Positions 32,227 through 41,695 of a stretch of 64,000 bases of DNA are shown one piece after another. The DNA is from Streptomyces sp. Je 1-79. Lineage in GTDB: Bacteria; Actinomycetota; Actinomycetes; Streptomycetales; Streptomycetaceae. Each line of letters starts with the position of its first letter. The first letter of the stretch is position 1. Below the pieces are notes generated by a model. The model saw nothing but the letters and a program-made list of their open reading frames with translations. It did no database searches and was not told where the DNA came from. The position numbers and the translations under genes are program-made. The stretch covers positions 478,026 to 542,025 of the forward strand of contig NZ_JAMGSL010000001.1 of assembly GCF_025195125.1 (NCBI RefSeq), given 5' to 3'.

Positions 32227-32624
32227 GACAGGACCTTGGCCTTCGCCTTCTCGAACTCCTCGTTCGTGATGGCGCCCTTGTCCTTGAGCTCGGCCAGCCG
32301 GGCGAGTTCATCGGCGCTGCTTCCCTTGCCGTCGCCACCCGCGCCCGCCGTCTTGCGGATGTACGACTGGAACGCGGCCTCGTTCTCCTTGGCCTGCTTG
32401 AGGTCGCGCTGGGTCATGCTCTTGCCCCGGGCGATGACGTAGACCAGTACGCCGAGGAAGGGCAGCAGGATGCAGAAGATCAGCCAGCCCGCCTTCCCCC
32501 AGCCGCTCATCTCGTGGTCCCGGAAGATGTCGGTGATGACCTTGAACAGCAGGAACAGCCACATCACCCAGAGGAAGAACCAGAGCATGGTCCAGAAGAC
32601 GTTGAGGAGAGGGTAGTCGTCCAT
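32223..32624 (-). CDS. Membrane protein with PLDc_N-like helices and SHOCT domain
   Basis: This 133-residue protein has two membrane helices (about 8-28 and 43-63) of the phospholipase-D-nuclease N-terminal type (WGKAGWLIFCILLPFLGVLVYVIARG). A linker follows, then a C-terminal SHOCT motif (DELARLAELKDKGAITNEEFEKAKAKVL). Such proteins are common small envelope or oligomerisation modules of unknown role. The ATG at 32624 is preceded by GGAGTG. It probably forms an operon with the downstream membrane protein. Confidence 0.85.
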   Translation of the reverse strand: MDDYPLLNVFWTMLWFFLWVMWLFLLFKVITDIFRDHEMSGWGKAGWLIFCILLPFLGVLVYVIARGKSMTQRDLKQAKENEAAFQSYIRKTAGAGGDGKGSSADELARLAELKDKGAITNEEFEKAKAKVLS

Positions 32625-32675
32625 TCCTGCACTCCGTTCCGGCGGTGGCCGCTGTCGGGCCGCGCATACGAGTGA

Positions 32676-32730
32676 GTCTCGCCCACCCCCCGTCCGCCCG
32701 CATGTCGGGCGGGCGGGGGGTGGGCGAGAC
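32676..32730 (-). terminator. Long 25-bp hairpin terminator
   Basis: Arms at 32676-32700 and 32706-32730 pair over 25 bp with a single G-U wobble and a 5-nt loop. It sits 25 nt past the peroxiredoxin stop and just upstream of the SHOCT-protein gene. Confidence 0.88.
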
Positions 32731-32755
32731 ATGCGCGTCGTCCGCCGCCGGCGGT

Positions 32756-33211
32756 TCAGGCCGTGCGTGTCCTCAGCGCCGCCAGGGCGCGGTCGGCGTG
32801 GACGCTCATCCGCAGCTCACTGCGGACGACCTCCAGGATCCGACGGTTCTCGTCGATGACGAACGTGACCCGCTTGGTCGGCGCGAGCGAGAAGCCCCGG
32901 GTCACCCCGAACCGGTCGCGGATCGCGCCTTCCGCGTCCGAGAGCAGCGGGTAGCCGAGCGAGTGGCGGTCGGCGAACTCCCGCTGCCGCTCGACGACGT
33001 CGGAGCTGATGCCGACGGGGTGCGCTCCCGCCGCCCGGAACTCGGCGGCGAGGTCGCGGAAGTGGCAGGCCTCGGCCGTGCAGCCGGGGGTCATGGCCGC
33101 CGGGTAGAAGAACAGGACGACGGGCCCGTCCGCGAGGAGGTCGACCAGAGATCGGGGTGTCCCCGTCTCGTCCGGAAGAGTGAAGTCCTCGACGATGTCA
33201 CCGACGTTCAT
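32756..33211 (-). CDS. bcp: Thiol peroxiredoxin (BCP/PrxQ type)
   Basis: This 151-residue peroxiredoxin reduces hydroperoxides. The peroxidatic Cys44 lies in YPAAMTPGCTAEAC with a putative resolving Cys49 five residues on, the alpha2-type BCP/PrxQ pattern. Other motifs are VGISSDVVERQREFADRH and TFVIDENRRI. Length is typical. A strong terminator follows. A PadR regulator lies upstream on the same strand, about 95 nt away. Confidence 0.92.
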   Translation of the reverse strand: MNVGDIVEDFTLPDETGTPRSLVDLLADGPVVLFFYPAAMTPGCTAEACHFRDLAAEFRAAGAHPVGISSDVVERQREFADRHSLGYPLLSDAEGAIRDRFGVTRGFSLAPTKRVTFVIDENRRILEVVRSELRMSVHADRALAALRTRTA

Positions 33212-33306
33212 CCGGCCCGCCCTTGTCTCCGACCGGTCCGTCCGGTCGTCGACGGGTGACGCTACCGCAGGGTAGGTAAGTGCGTCACCGACGGTCGCCG
33301 TACGCC

Positions 33307-33876
33307 TCAGGCCCGCTGTCGGGCGGCCAGTCGCCGGTCCAGGATGGTGAGGACCTGCTCGCCCCAGCGCAGGTTCTCCTCTTCGAGGTACCGGCCGCGC
33401 ATGAGCGTGAGATACGGTCCGATCCGCTCGGCCTCGCGGAGGTACGTGGCCTCGTCGCGGCCGGCGAGCATCCACTCCCGCAGCCTCTCCCACCGGGCGA
33501 GCTTGCCCCGCGCCCACTCCATCCGCTCCTGCACGAAGCCGCGTACCGCCTCGGTGTCGCCCTCGTCGCACGCCTGCACCTGGACCATCAGCTCGTCGCG
33601 GATGGCGGTCGGGCGGGGCGGCTGGGCCGTGTACACCAGGAGGTCCTGCCGGCCCGCGTCGGTGAGGGAGAACATGCGCTTGTTCGGGCGCCGTTCCTGC
33701 TGGACGACACGGGCGGCGATCAGGCCGGCGTCGGAGAGCCGGTCGAGCTCGCGGTAGAGCTGCTGGGGCGTGGCGGCCCAGAAGTTGGCGACGGACACGT
33801 CGAAGATCTTGGCCAGGTCGTATCCGGACGCCTCGCCCTCCAGGAGGGCTGCGAGGACCGCGTGCTTCAGGGACAT
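33307..33876 (-). CDS. PadR-family transcriptional regulator
   Basis: This 189-residue protein has an N-terminal PadR winged helix (MSLKHAVLAALLEGEASGYDLAKIFD ... TPQQLYRELDRLSDAGLI) and a C-terminal helical dimerisation domain of the Vir type (about 100-185, RGRYLEEENLRWGEQVL). It may regulate itself or the divergent ArsR-type gene; no PadR site could be recognised with certainty. Confidence 0.9.
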   Translation of the reverse strand: MSLKHAVLAALLEGEASGYDLAKIFDVSVANFWAATPQQLYRELDRLSDAGLIAARVVQQERRPNKRMFSLTDAGRQDLLVYTAQPPRPTAIRDELMVQVQACDEGDTEAVRGFVQERMEWARGKLARWERLREWMLAGRDEATYLREAERIGPYLTLMRGRYLEEENLRWGEQVLTILDRRLAARQRA

Positions 33877-34212
33877 CCGGACACGCTAGCAGCACCCTTG
33901 ATCAGGTGGTTTCGTACCTATTCGCCGGATGATCCGCCGGTGCTGCCGGGCCGGCTCTGTTCGCTCGCCCGCCCGCCTGCACCGTCGAGAGCGTGCGGGA
34001 CCCCGGACTCCGCGAAATCCTGGTTCCGAGGGAGAAGTCGGGGCGCGAGGTCGTCCGCCGCTCCCTCACCGCCCAGGGGTCTCTCCGCGGAGGAGGTGGA
34101 AGGACTTGGTGGTGGCGGCCCTACGGCCCGCCGGGGCGGTCGGTCCTTGACGTGCAGCCGATCGGCTGCCTATCGTAGAGGCAGCTAAAAGGCTGCATGT
34201 TGAGGTGGGGCG
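33877..34212. other. Divergent region between PadR and ArsR-type genes
   Basis: This 336-bp region contains the ArsR-type promoter and dyad at its right end. A partly symmetric CACCCTTGATCAGGTGG lies near 33892-33908, close to the PadR start, and is only a weak operator candidate. No gene is visible. Confidence 0.6.
34147..34185 (+). promoter_or_regulatory. Promoter and dyad operator of the ArsR-SRPBCC gene
   Basis: TTGACG (34147-34152) and TATCGT (34171-34176) are 18 nt apart, a housekeeping-type promoter. The inverted repeat GCTGCCT...AGGCAGC (34165-34185) covers the -10, a layout typical of ArsR-type autorepression. Confidence 0.65.
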
Positions 34213-35007
34213 ATGGATGAGGTGTTCAAGGCGCTGGCCGATGCCAGTCGGCGACGGCTGCTCGACAGCCTGAACGCCCGCAACGGCCAGACCCTGCGCG
34301 AACTCTGCGCGGGCCTGGACATGGCACGGCAGTCCGTCAGCAAGCATCTGGCGCTCCTGGAGGCGGCGGGGCTGGTGGTCACGGTGCGGCGGGGAAGGGA
34401 GAAGCTGCACTACCTGAACGCCGCTCCGATCCACGCCATCGGGGACCGCTGGATCAGCCGGTACGCCCGCGGGCGCGTCAGCGCGCTCGCCGACCTGAAG
34501 TCAGCATTGGAGCAGAACCCGATGGACAGCAACGCGTTCGTCTACACCACCTACATCCGCACCACCCCCGAGGAGCTCTGGCAGGCCCTGACCGATCCGG
34601 ACTTCACCCGGCGCTACTGGGGCGTGGCCTTCGAGACCACCTGGACCGCCGGATCCCCGATGGTCTGGGACGAGGGCGGGCGCCAGACGAGCGACCCCGA
34701 GCAGGTCGTCCTCGCGGCCGAGCCCGGCCGCCGTCTCTCGTACACCTGGCACACCTTCACGCCGGCGTGGGCCGAAGCGGTCGGGATCGGTGACGAGGTG
34801 TACGCGAGGCTCGCGAAGGAGCGGCGCTCGAAGGTGAGCTTCGAGATCGAACCGGCCGGGGACATGGTCAAGCTCACCGTCGTCCACGACGACCTGGAGC
34901 CGGGCGGCACGATGCGCGGCATGATCGGCGAGGGCTGGCCGGCCCTGCTCTCCAGCCTCAAGTCCCTGCTGGAGACGGGTGAGGAGCTGCCGGAGCCGCC
35001 GCGCTGA
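34213..35007 (+). CDS. ArsR-type HTH fused to SRPBCC/AHSA1 domain
   Basis: This 264-residue fusion has an ArsR winged helix (about 1-95; VFKALADASRRRLLDSL, ELCAGLDMARQSVSKHLALLEAAGLV) and then an AHSA1/START-like SRPBCC domain (about 105-255; FVYTTYIRTTPEELWQALTDPDFTRRYW). No metal-site Cys pair is evident in the HTH. The SRPBCC cavity may bind a hydrophobic ligand and control DNA binding directly, making a one-component sensor. A dyad over its own promoter supports autoregulation. Confidence 0.9.
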   Translation: MDEVFKALADASRRRLLDSLNARNGQTLRELCAGLDMARQSVSKHLALLEAAGLVVTVRRGREKLHYLNAAPIHAIGDRWISRYARGRVSALADLKSALEQNPMDSNAFVYTTYIRTTPEELWQALTDPDFTRRYWGVAFETTWTAGSPMVWDEGGRQTSDPEQVVLAAEPGRRLSYTWHTFTPAWAEAVGIGDEVYARLAKERRSKVSFEIEPAGDMVKLTVVHDDLEPGGTMRGMIGEGWPALLSSLKSLLETGEELPEPPR

Positions 35008-35219
35008 GACGGCCGGAGCGTCGCAGGGGGCCCGGCCGGGCGGGTCCCCCGGGCCTGACCCGCGGCACCGGCCTGCCGCGCAGCGCCCCTCTGACCCGCA
35101 GCGCCCGTCCGACCCGCGGCCCCGGCCTCACCTGCGGCGTACGGATGTGGCGAGAAAAGGCCTGCGGCCTTGGCGGAAAACCGTGCGTCACGCAAGATCC
35201 CTCGCGCTAACGTGCGCCC

Positions 35220-35783
35220 ATGACCGCCTCCTTGACCATCCTGACAGCGGGTTACGTCGGCCCGCGCACCGCCTCCACCGTGAGCCTCCTCCGTGACGGG
35301 GACACGGTGGTCGTCGTCGATCCGGGGACGGTCGCCGACCGCAAGCTCATCCTCGACCCGCTCGCCGAGGCCGGCATACGGCCGGACCAGGTCACCGACG
35401 TCGTCTTCAGCCACCACCACCCCGACCACACCATCAACGCCGCCCTCTTCCCCGCGGCCCGCTACCACGACCACTGGGCCATCTACGAGGACGACCTCTG
35501 GATCGACCGCCCCGCCGACGGTTTCGAGATCTCGCCCTCCATCCGGCTCGCGGCCACGCCAGGGCACACCGTGGAGGACATCAGCACCCTCGCCGACACG
35601 GCCGACGGCCTCGTCGTACTCACCCACCTCTGGTGGTCGGCCGAGGGCCCCGTCGAAGACCCCTACGCCACCGACCCGGACGCCCTGCACGCCTCGCGAC
35701 GGGCCGTCCTCGACCTGGAGCCGGCGCTGATCGTCCCAGGCCACGGCGTGGCCTTCGCCCCCACCGCCGACACCCCGCGCTGA
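35220..35783 (+). CDS. MBL-fold metallohydrolase (MBLAC1-like)
   Basis: This 187-residue short metallo-beta-lactamase-fold protein has the zinc motif FSHHHPDH near residue 64, a second-site His in TPGHT, and a final VPGHG. It resembles MBLAC1-type nucleases/hydrolases; the substrate is unknown. The ATG at 35220 lacks a strong ribosome-binding site. It is transcribed alone, with about 210 bp of repetitive GC-rich intergenic DNA before it. Confidence 0.85.
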   Translation: MTASLTILTAGYVGPRTASTVSLLRDGDTVVVVDPGTVADRKLILDPLAEAGIRPDQVTDVVFSHHHPDHTINAALFPAARYHDHWAIYEDDLWIDRPADGFEISPSIRLAATPGHTVEDISTLADTADGLVVLTHLWWSAEGPVEDPYATDPDALHASRRAVLDLEPALIVPGHGVAFAPTADTPR

Positions 35784-36015
35784 CCAGGGGCGCGCACGCC
35801 GGAAACGGTCACGCGCCCCCCGACCGGTTCATCCGAGCTGGTTCATTCGAGTCGTCTCCGGGCCCCCGCCATGCCCCGTCACCCGCGGTCCGCCGCCGCT
35901 TCCCTGGGCACCGCGGGCCGTCCCCGCCACGCCCCGGGAGCCCTGCTGCCCGCACTCTGACCGCCCCTCGGTGATACTGGCGCTCTGCTCGCCAGCCACC
36001 CCGGAGGGAGCCGTG

Positions 36016-36321
36016 ATGCGGGACGTCACCAGGGTCGAGGTCGAAGGCGCCGTGCTCTACGTGGAGGCGGAGCGGATCGGCCCCGACTCGGAGCTGGAGG
36101 GCCTGGGCGACCGCGTCCCGGACCTCTCGGGGATCACCCGCGCCCTGTCCTCGTTCGCGGGCCAGCTCGGTCAGGCGCTGCACCAGGCCGCGCCGGACCG
36201 GGCGACCGTGGAGTTCGGCTGCGAACTCGGCCTGGACGCGGGGGGACTGACCGCGCTCATCGTCAAGGGCAGCAGCAGTGCGAATCTGCGGGTCACACTC
36301 GAATGGACCAAGTCGCCCTGA
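36016..36321 (+). CDS. Trypco1-type (CU044_2847 family) protein
   Basis: This 101-residue protein matches the trypsin-co-occurring domain 1 family: an N-terminal beta segment (VEVEGAVLYVEAE), ITRALSSFAGQLGQALHQAAPDRATVEFG, and the ending ANLRVTLEW. Family members are often linked or fused to trypsin-like proteases and proposed to act in prokaryotic conflict or signalling systems. No protease gene is adjacent here. GGAGGGAG precedes the ATG; a GTG one codon earlier is possible. Confidence 0.78.
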   Translation: MRDVTRVEVEGAVLYVEAERIGPDSELEGLGDRVPDLSGITRALSSFAGQLGQALHQAAPDRATVEFGCELGLDAGGLTALIVKGSSSANLRVTLEWTKSP

Positions 36322-36334
36322 CTCCAGCCACGGT

Positions 36335-36425
36335 TCAGCCCGCCGTCCAGCCCGTCGTCTAGCCCGTCGTCCAGCCCGGCGTTCGGCCCGCCATTTTCAG
36401 CCCGCGGTCCGGCCCGCCGTCCGGC
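36335..36425. repeat. ~12-bp CAGCCCGYCGTC repeats
   Basis: Six or more imperfect copies of CAGCCCGYCGTC run in the intergenic space between the Trypco1-type gene and the terminator of the convergent Clp gene. Confidence 0.65.
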
Positions 36426-36447
36426 GGAAGCGTCCGGGCATGGCCGC

Positions 36448-36483
36448 GGGGCCTGAAGCGGAGGACAGCACTCTTCAGGCCCC
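36448..36483 (-). terminator. Terminator of the Clp ATPase gene
   Basis: Perfect arms GGGGCCTGAA (36448-36457) and TTCAGGCCCC (36474-36483) lie 15 nt beyond the Clp stop codon. It could also stop the convergent Trypco1-type transcript. Confidence 0.82.
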
Positions 36484-36497
36484 ACGGGGTTCGAGGG

Positions 36498-38996
36498 TCA
36501 GGCCGCAGCGGCCTCCTGGTGCTGCACCCGGCACACCAGGGCGTCTTTCACGACGTCCGCCACGATCGTGTCGCCGGGGTCGGCCTCACCGCCCAGGAGT
36601 AGATCCGCGATCCGGTTGTCCAGCTCCGTCTGGATCGTCCGGCGCAGCGGCCGGGCACCGAACTCCGGCTGGTGCCCGTGGGCGACGAGCAGCTTCTTCG
36701 CCGCCTCCGTCACCTCCAGCTCCAGGCCCTGGGCGCGGACCCGGCGCTCGCTCTGGCGCAGCAGCAGATCGAGGATGTCGCCGAGATCGTCCTCACCCAG
36801 ACCGTGGAAGATGATCGTCTCGTCGATGCGGTTGAGGAACTCGGGCGTGAAGTAGCCCCGCAGATCCTGCTTCAGGTCGTCCCGGATCTCCGAGACGTCG
36901 CCGTGGTGGGCCAGGATCCGCTGGGCGCCGATGTTCGACGTCATGATGACCACACAGTGGCGGAAGTCGACCGTCCGGCCCTGTGAGTCCGTCAGACGGC
37001 CGTCGTCCAGGACCTGGAGCAGCGTGTTGAAGACGTCCGGGTGCGCCTTCTCCACCTCGTCGAAGAGCAGGACGCTGTACGGCTGGCGGCGCACCTTCTC
37101 GGTGAGCTGGCCCGCCTCCTCGTGGCCGACGTATCCGGGCGGGGCGCCGACGAGCCGGGAGACCGTGTGCTTCTCCTGGAACTCGCTCATGTCGAAGCGG
37201 ACCATCCGGCTCTCGTCGCCGAACAGCAGCTCCGCCAGCGCCTTCGCCAGCTCGGTCTTGCCGACACCGGTCGGGCCGAGGAAGAGGAAGGAGCCCACGG
37301 GGCGGTTCGGGTCGCCCATGCCGGCCCGGTTGCGGCGTACCGCCTGGGCGATGGCCGTGACGGCCTCGTCCTGCCCCACCACCCGGCTGTGCAGAGCGTC
37401 CTCCAGTTTGAGGAGCTTCTCCTTCTCGCTCTGGGTCATCTGCGCCACGGGGATGCCCGTACGACGCGACAGCACCTCCGCGATGTCGTCGACCGTCACC
37501 TCCATCACGCCCTCGCGCCGCTCCCCGAGCCCGGCCAGCTCGCCCTCCAGGCCGGCGATGTCGTTCTTGTACTCGTTCGCCTTCTCGAAGTCCTCGGCGG
37601 CGACGGCCTCGTCCTTCTCACGGCGCAGCTTCGCCAGCCGGTCCTCACGGTCGACCACCTCGGTCGACTTGCCCAGCGACCGCAGCCGCACCCGGGCACC
37701 GGTCTGGTCCATGAGATCGATGGCCTTGTCGGGCAGGAAGCGGTCGGCGACATAGCGGTCGGACAGCTCGGCGGCGCCCACGAGTGCGGCGTCGCTGTAG
37801 CGGACCTGGTGGTGGGCCTCGTAGGAGTCCCGCAGGCCCTCCAGGATCTGGATGGTCTCCTCCACCGAGGGCTCAGGGATCAGCACGGGCTGGAAGCGCC
37901 GTTCCAGGGCGGCGTCCTTCTCCACGTACCGCCGGTACTCGTCGATCGTGGTCGCGCCGACGACATGCAGCTCGCCGCGGGCCAGCGCCGGCTTCAGCAT
38001 GTTGCCGGCGTCCATCGCGCCCTCGCCGGACGCGCCCGCGCCGACGACGGTGTGCAGCTCGTCGATGAACAGCACGGTCGAGTCCGCGTCGGCCTTCACC
38101 TCGTCGATGACGCTCTTCAGCCGCTCCTCGAACTGGCCGCGGTACTGGGCGCCCGCGACGAGCCCGGACAGGTCGAGGGCGATGACCCGCTTGCCCTCCA
38201 GCGTATTGGGGACGTCGCCCGCCACGATCCGCTGGGCCAGCCCCTCCACGATCGCGGTCTTCCCCACGCCGGGCTCACCGATCAGCACCGGGTTGTTCTT
38301 CGAGCGACGGGACAGGATCTCGACCGTCTGCTCGATCTCCTCGGCCCGTCCCACCACGGGGTCGAGCTTCCCGGCCTTCGCCTCCTCGGTCAGATCCCGC
38401 CCGTACTCGTCGAGCGTCGGCGTCCTGCTCTCCGGCTTGGCCGTCGGCGTGCCGTCCGCCCGCGCCGCGCGGTCGGCGGTGGACCGCAGACCGCCGACAT
38501 CCGTCCCGTACGTCGTCAGCAGCTTCGCGGCCGCCGAGTGCGGATCGTCGAGGAGAGCGCCGAGGATGTGTTCCGGGCCGATGTACGAGACCCCCGACTC
38601 CTGCGAGCGCTCGTACGCCCGCAGCAGGACCCGCTTGGCGGCCGGGGTGAGCCCGGGCTCCGCCGAGGGGACACCGCTCTCGCCGGGCAGTACCTCGGCG
38701 ACCGAGGCGGCCAGCCGGTCGGGGTCGGCGCCGGACTGGGCGAGCAGACTGCGGGACGGGTCGACCTGCGCGGCGGCCCAGAGCAGATGCTCGGTGTCGA
38801 GGTCGGCGCTGCCGTCCTCGGACGCCCGGGCGGTCGCACGACCGATCAGTTCCCGCGCCGAGTCCGTCAGGAGCCTGCCGATCGGCACGCGCTGGACAGC
38901 CGGCGGAGAGGCGGCGGGTGACATGCCGAAGAAGCGGTTGAGGAGCTCGTTGAACGGATCCGATCCACCGAGGGAACCGAAGGGGGACATGGTCAT
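36498..38996 (-). CDS. ClpC/ClpB-like AAA+ unfoldase
   Basis: This 832-residue HSP100 protein has two Clp_N repeats (about 40-175) after a glycine/phenylalanine-rich start. AAA-1 has GEPGVGKT (240-247) and FIDELH. A short UVR-like middle region (about 455-490) follows, then AAA-2 with GPTGVGKT (574-581) and the C-terminal D2-small domain. The short middle domain is ClpC-like. After the SNIGAQ sensor, the sequence runs through [13 protein letters not shown] to the FxPEF segment without the I/L/V-G-F loop that docks ClpP. It may therefore be a stand-alone disaggregase. The start at 38996 or two codons later is uncertain. Confidence 0.92.
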   Translation of the reverse strand: MTMSPFGSLGGSDPFNELLNRFFGMSPAASPPAVQRVPIGRLLTDSARELIGRATARASEDGSADLDTEHLLWAAAQVDPSRSLLAQSGADPDRLAASVAEVLPGESGVPSAEPGLTPAAKRVLLRAYERSQESGVSYIGPEHILGALLDDPHSAAAKLLTTYGTDVGGLRSTADRAARADGTPTAKPESRTPTLDEYGRDLTEEAKAGKLDPVVGRAEEIEQTVEILSRRSKNNPVLIGEPGVGKTAIVEGLAQRIVAGDVPNTLEGKRVIALDLSGLVAGAQYRGQFEERLKSVIDEVKADADSTVLFIDELHTVVGAGASGEGAMDAGNMLKPALARGELHVVGATTIDEYRRYVEKDAALERRFQPVLIPEPSVEETIQILEGLRDSYEAHHQVRYSDAALVGAAELSDRYVADRFLPDKAIDLMDQTGARVRLRSLGKSTEVVDREDRLAKLRREKDEAVAAEDFEKANEYKNDIAGLEGELAGLGERREGVMEVTVDDIAEVLSRRTGIPVAQMTQSEKEKLLKLEDALHSRVVGQDEAVTAIAQAVRRNRAGMGDPNRPVGSFLFLGPTGVGKTELAKALAELLFGDESRMVRFDMSEFQEKHTVSRLVGAPPGYVGHEEAGQLTEKVRRQPYSVLLFDEVEKAHPDVFNTLLQVLDDGRLTDSQGRTVDFRHCVVIMTSNIGAQRILAHHGDVSEIRDDLKQDLRGYFTPEFLNRIDETIIFHGLGEDDLGDILDLLLRQSERRVRAQGLELEVTEAAKKLLVAHGHQPEFGARPLRRTIQTELDNRIADLLLGGEADPGDTIVADVVKDALVCRVQHQEAAAA

Positions 38997-39297
38997 GTGG
39001 TGCCGTCCAGGTGCGTCGACGTCCGGGCCGTACTCCCCTCACTGGAGCAGCTGCCGACCGTGCCCACCCGTCGAGACCGGCTACGGAGCGTGGCCGCCGA
39101 GGGCTCCCGCCGCCCCGGGACGCGGTCCGAGCCGCTCCACACCCTCGAGACGGCCGCGCCGTCCTGTGCGCCGATCGGGTGAGCGGGCCGCCTCTCCCTG
39201 AGCTGCCGTTCAGCGCGGCTCCAGGAGTGCGCGGCCTACGGAAGGGCCCCCGCGCCAGGACGCGCGAGGGCCGCGATCCGGGTGACGCGGGGCCAGG
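38997..39297. other. Intergenic region upstream of the Clp gene
   Basis: This 301-bp region carries the Clp promoter and the 3' end of the esterase transcript. I searched by eye for HspR (HAIR) and ClgR-type boxes and found none. No gene is visible. Confidence 0.5.
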
Positions 39298-40908
39298 TCA
39301 GCGGTACTCGACCGTCAGCGTGACCGGCGTGTCCTTGTTCACGAAGAGGTACGCGGTCGAGGCCGGGGCGGCCTCGAAGCGCAGCCGCATCTGCGTGGTG
39401 CCGCTGCGGTCGAGGGCCGCGAGCGCCTGGGCCGACAGATCCGTCGAGGTCGCGGAGGCCGACGAGAAGGAGGCGACCTGCGCGCCGCCCGCCACGGTCG
39501 CGGGCGCGGACCAGTCCGACGCCTCGACCACGCACCCGCCGAAGCAGCCCGTCGTCACGTCCGCCAGAAGCCGGTTGCCCGCCGGGGAGGCCCAGGGATC
39601 GCCCGAACCGCTGCTGCGCGCCACCGTCAGATACGCACGGGTGATCTCCTTGCCCGCCGGGATCTTCGACGTGTCGAAGGAGAGCACCGTCCGGTTGATC
39701 CTGCCGTCCGTGCCACGGCCCAGTGCCAGACCGTACGAATCCTCCAGCGGTCCTACCGCCGCGCCCGTGCCGTCGGCCGCCGCCTTCACGTAACCGTCCT
39801 GCGCGTCGACGCTCGCCAGCGTGACCCGGTCGGTCACCGGCGGGGGAGTTCCCGAGCCGCGCAGCGCCTCCACCATCCCCATGATCGTCTCGATCTGCCT
39901 GCCCCCGTGCCGGGCGTACGCGGAGTCGCCCTGATAACCCCACCAGTTCCAGCAGCCGTTGGGGTTCTCCAGCGTCGTCGTCGCCTCGGCCTGCGGGTAG
40001 AGCACGATCATGTCGTTCGTGTCGGCGTACTCGTTGAGGTACGCCTTGTCCACGAACTGCGTCCCGAAGCCCTGGTACCCGTACCCCTGCTTGCAGCCGT
40101 GCAGCGCCACCATCAGGGAGCAGGTCGCGCCGTCGGAGCAGGACTTCGGCACGTACACGAAGCCGTTGTCGTCCAGCGACAGCGCCGCCGCCGATCCGCC
40201 CGGGGCGTAGGCGTTCTGATCGAACCGGATCAGCGTGCCGCCCGGGGTGGTGCTCGGGGCCGCGACGGAGCCCAGCAGATGGCCGAGGAGGTCGCGCTCC
40301 GCGTCGAACCCGCAGTTGTTGATGAACGGACTCTGCGTGACCGTACAGGAGTTGGGGCCGAGCGGACTGATCCAGGCATGACCGGCCGCCGTGCTCCGGT
40401 TGTACTGGACGCGCGCGCCGAACCGCCCGTAGTAGTCGGCGAGCGCGTCCGCCACCGGCCGCTTCACCGTCGAGTCGCCCGAGCCGCTGAAGACGTACAC
40501 CGGGTCGCCCGAGAGGTTCGCGACCGGGTCGACGAATCCCTGCGCCGACCAGTTCCGCGTGGTCTGCTCCAACTGCGCGAGCTGAAGGTCCTGGACGGTG
40601 TTCATGCAGGCGTTGAGGGCGGTGGCGAGCATGTTCTGGGCGCAGTTGTACGGGCCGGAGGCGAACACCGCCGAGCCGTCGAAGGTGCCCGAGTACGCCA
40701 CATGGAGCTGCGTGGCCATGTAGCCGCCCGACGATATGCCGGAGCTGTAGACGGCGTCGACGTCGTACGGCCGCAGCTCACCGGGGACGGGTGCGGGGGC
40801 GGCGGCCGCCGCGGGGGTCGCGGTGGGGAAGAGGGCCGCGGCGGCGAACAGCAGCAGGGCTGTCAGCCGGCGCGGCCCGCGCGGGCGGAGGCGGTGGGGT
40901 GGACGCAT
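39298..40908 (-). CDS. Secreted PHB-depolymerase-family esterase with C-terminal beta domain
   Basis: This 536-residue exported hydrolase has a Tat-like signal (RPRGPRRLTALLLFAAAALF, ending about residue 37). The depolymerase domain has lipase box GISSGG (Ser59), an FSGSGDSTV segment for Asp and a later ALHGCKQG region. The C-terminal about 150 residues (VDAQDGYVKA..., ending in TLTVEYR) form a beta-rich domain like the DNRLRE/CBM-type substrate-binding modules. It should hydrolyse polyhydroxybutyrate or related polyesters. GGGAG lies 5 nt before the ATG at 40908. Confidence 0.87.
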   Translation of the reverse strand: MRPPHRLRPRGPRRLTALLLFAAAALFPTATPAAAAAPAPVPGELRPYDVDAVYSSGISSGGYMATQLHVAYSGTFDGSAVFASGPYNCAQNMLATALNACMNTVQDLQLAQLEQTTRNWSAQGFVDPVANLSGDPVYVFSGSGDSTVKRPVADALADYYGRFGARVQYNRSTAAGHAWISPLGPNSCTVTQSPFINNCGFDAERDLLGHLLGSVAAPSTTPGGTLIRFDQNAYAPGGSAAALSLDDNGFVYVPKSCSDGATCSLMVALHGCKQGYGYQGFGTQFVDKAYLNEYADTNDMIVLYPQAEATTTLENPNGCWNWWGYQGDSAYARHGGRQIETIMGMVEALRGSGTPPPVTDRVTLASVDAQDGYVKAAADGTGAAVGPLEDSYGLALGRGTDGRINRTVLSFDTSKIPAGKEITRAYLTVARSSGSGDPWASPAGNRLLADVTTGCFGGCVVEASDWSAPATVAGGAQVASFSSASATSTDLSAQALAALDRSGTTQMRLRFEAAPASTAYLFVNKDTPVTLTVEYR

Positions 40909-41092
40909 GGGATCTCCCGGCGGCTCGGTCATGCCCAGGGGCGGGCATGTCGGGTTGATGGCCGGGAGATTAGGGGCGGTGCACACGGCCGGCCTATGGG
41001 CCCGGCCGCCACAACCATCGGGCTGGAGTATGGCGTTCCGTCATCTGGCAGCCGCCGCTCCGCCCTCCGAGGCGACCTGCGACGATGCGCCC

Positions 41093-41677
41093 ATGAACGA
41101 CTCGCCGAAAGACTCGCTGAACGACTCGCCGAACGACGAAGGCACCGGACACGACGGCGGCACGGGGAACGACGGGGAGCGGGACCGACTGCTGGCGGCC
41201 GCGGTCGGGCTGCGCGAGCAGGGCCGTCAGGAGGAGGCGCGGGACCGCCTGACCGAGCTGGCCGCCCGCCACCCCGACGACGTGGAGGTGGCCTACCAGA
41301 CCGCCTGGGCGCACGACGTGCTCGGCCTGGAGGCCGAGGCCGTGCCCTACTACGAAAGGGCACTGAAGACGACCGGCGCGGAACCGGGGCTGTCCGAGGA
41401 GGACCGCAGGGGCGCGCTTCTCGGCCTCGGCAGCACCTTCCGCGTCCTCGGTCGGTACGAGGAGGCCGTCGCCACCCTGCGCGGCGGCGTCGAGGAGTTC
41501 CCCGACGACGGCGCCCTGCGCACCTTCCTCGCGATGGCGCTCTTCAACACCGGGGACCATCACGAGTCGACGCGCCTGCTGCTGCGACTGGTCGCGGCCA
41601 CCAGCGAGGATCCCCGGGTCGGCAGGTACCGGCGCGCCATCGAGTACTACGCCGAGGACCTGGACGAGACCGTGTGA
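41093..41677 (+). CDS. Tetratricopeptide-repeat protein
   Basis: This 194-residue protein has an acidic Asn/Asp/Ser-rich start (repeated KDSLNDSPND), then at least three TPR-like helical pairs (GLREQGRQEEARDRLTELAARHPD, AYQTAWAHDVLGLEAEAVPYYERAL, GSTFRVLGRYEEAVATLRGGVEEFPDD). TPR domains mediate protein contacts; the partner is unknown. It diverges from the secreted esterase. Confidence 0.85.
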   Translation: MNDSPKDSLNDSPNDEGTGHDGGTGNDGERDRLLAAAVGLREQGRQEEARDRLTELAARHPDDVEVAYQTAWAHDVLGLEAEAVPYYERALKTTGAEPGLSEEDRRGALLGLGSTFRVLGRYEEAVATLRGGVEEFPDDGALRTFLAMALFNTGDHHESTRLLLRLVAATSEDPRVGRYRRAIEYYAEDLDETV

Positions 41678-41695
41678 GCCCTCGCGCGGCTCGGC

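Noticed and set aside
33929..34150. Short frames in the region between the PadR and ArsR-type genes
   Set aside because: Arg/Pro-rich, no ribosome-binding site, and they run into the promoter of the next gene.
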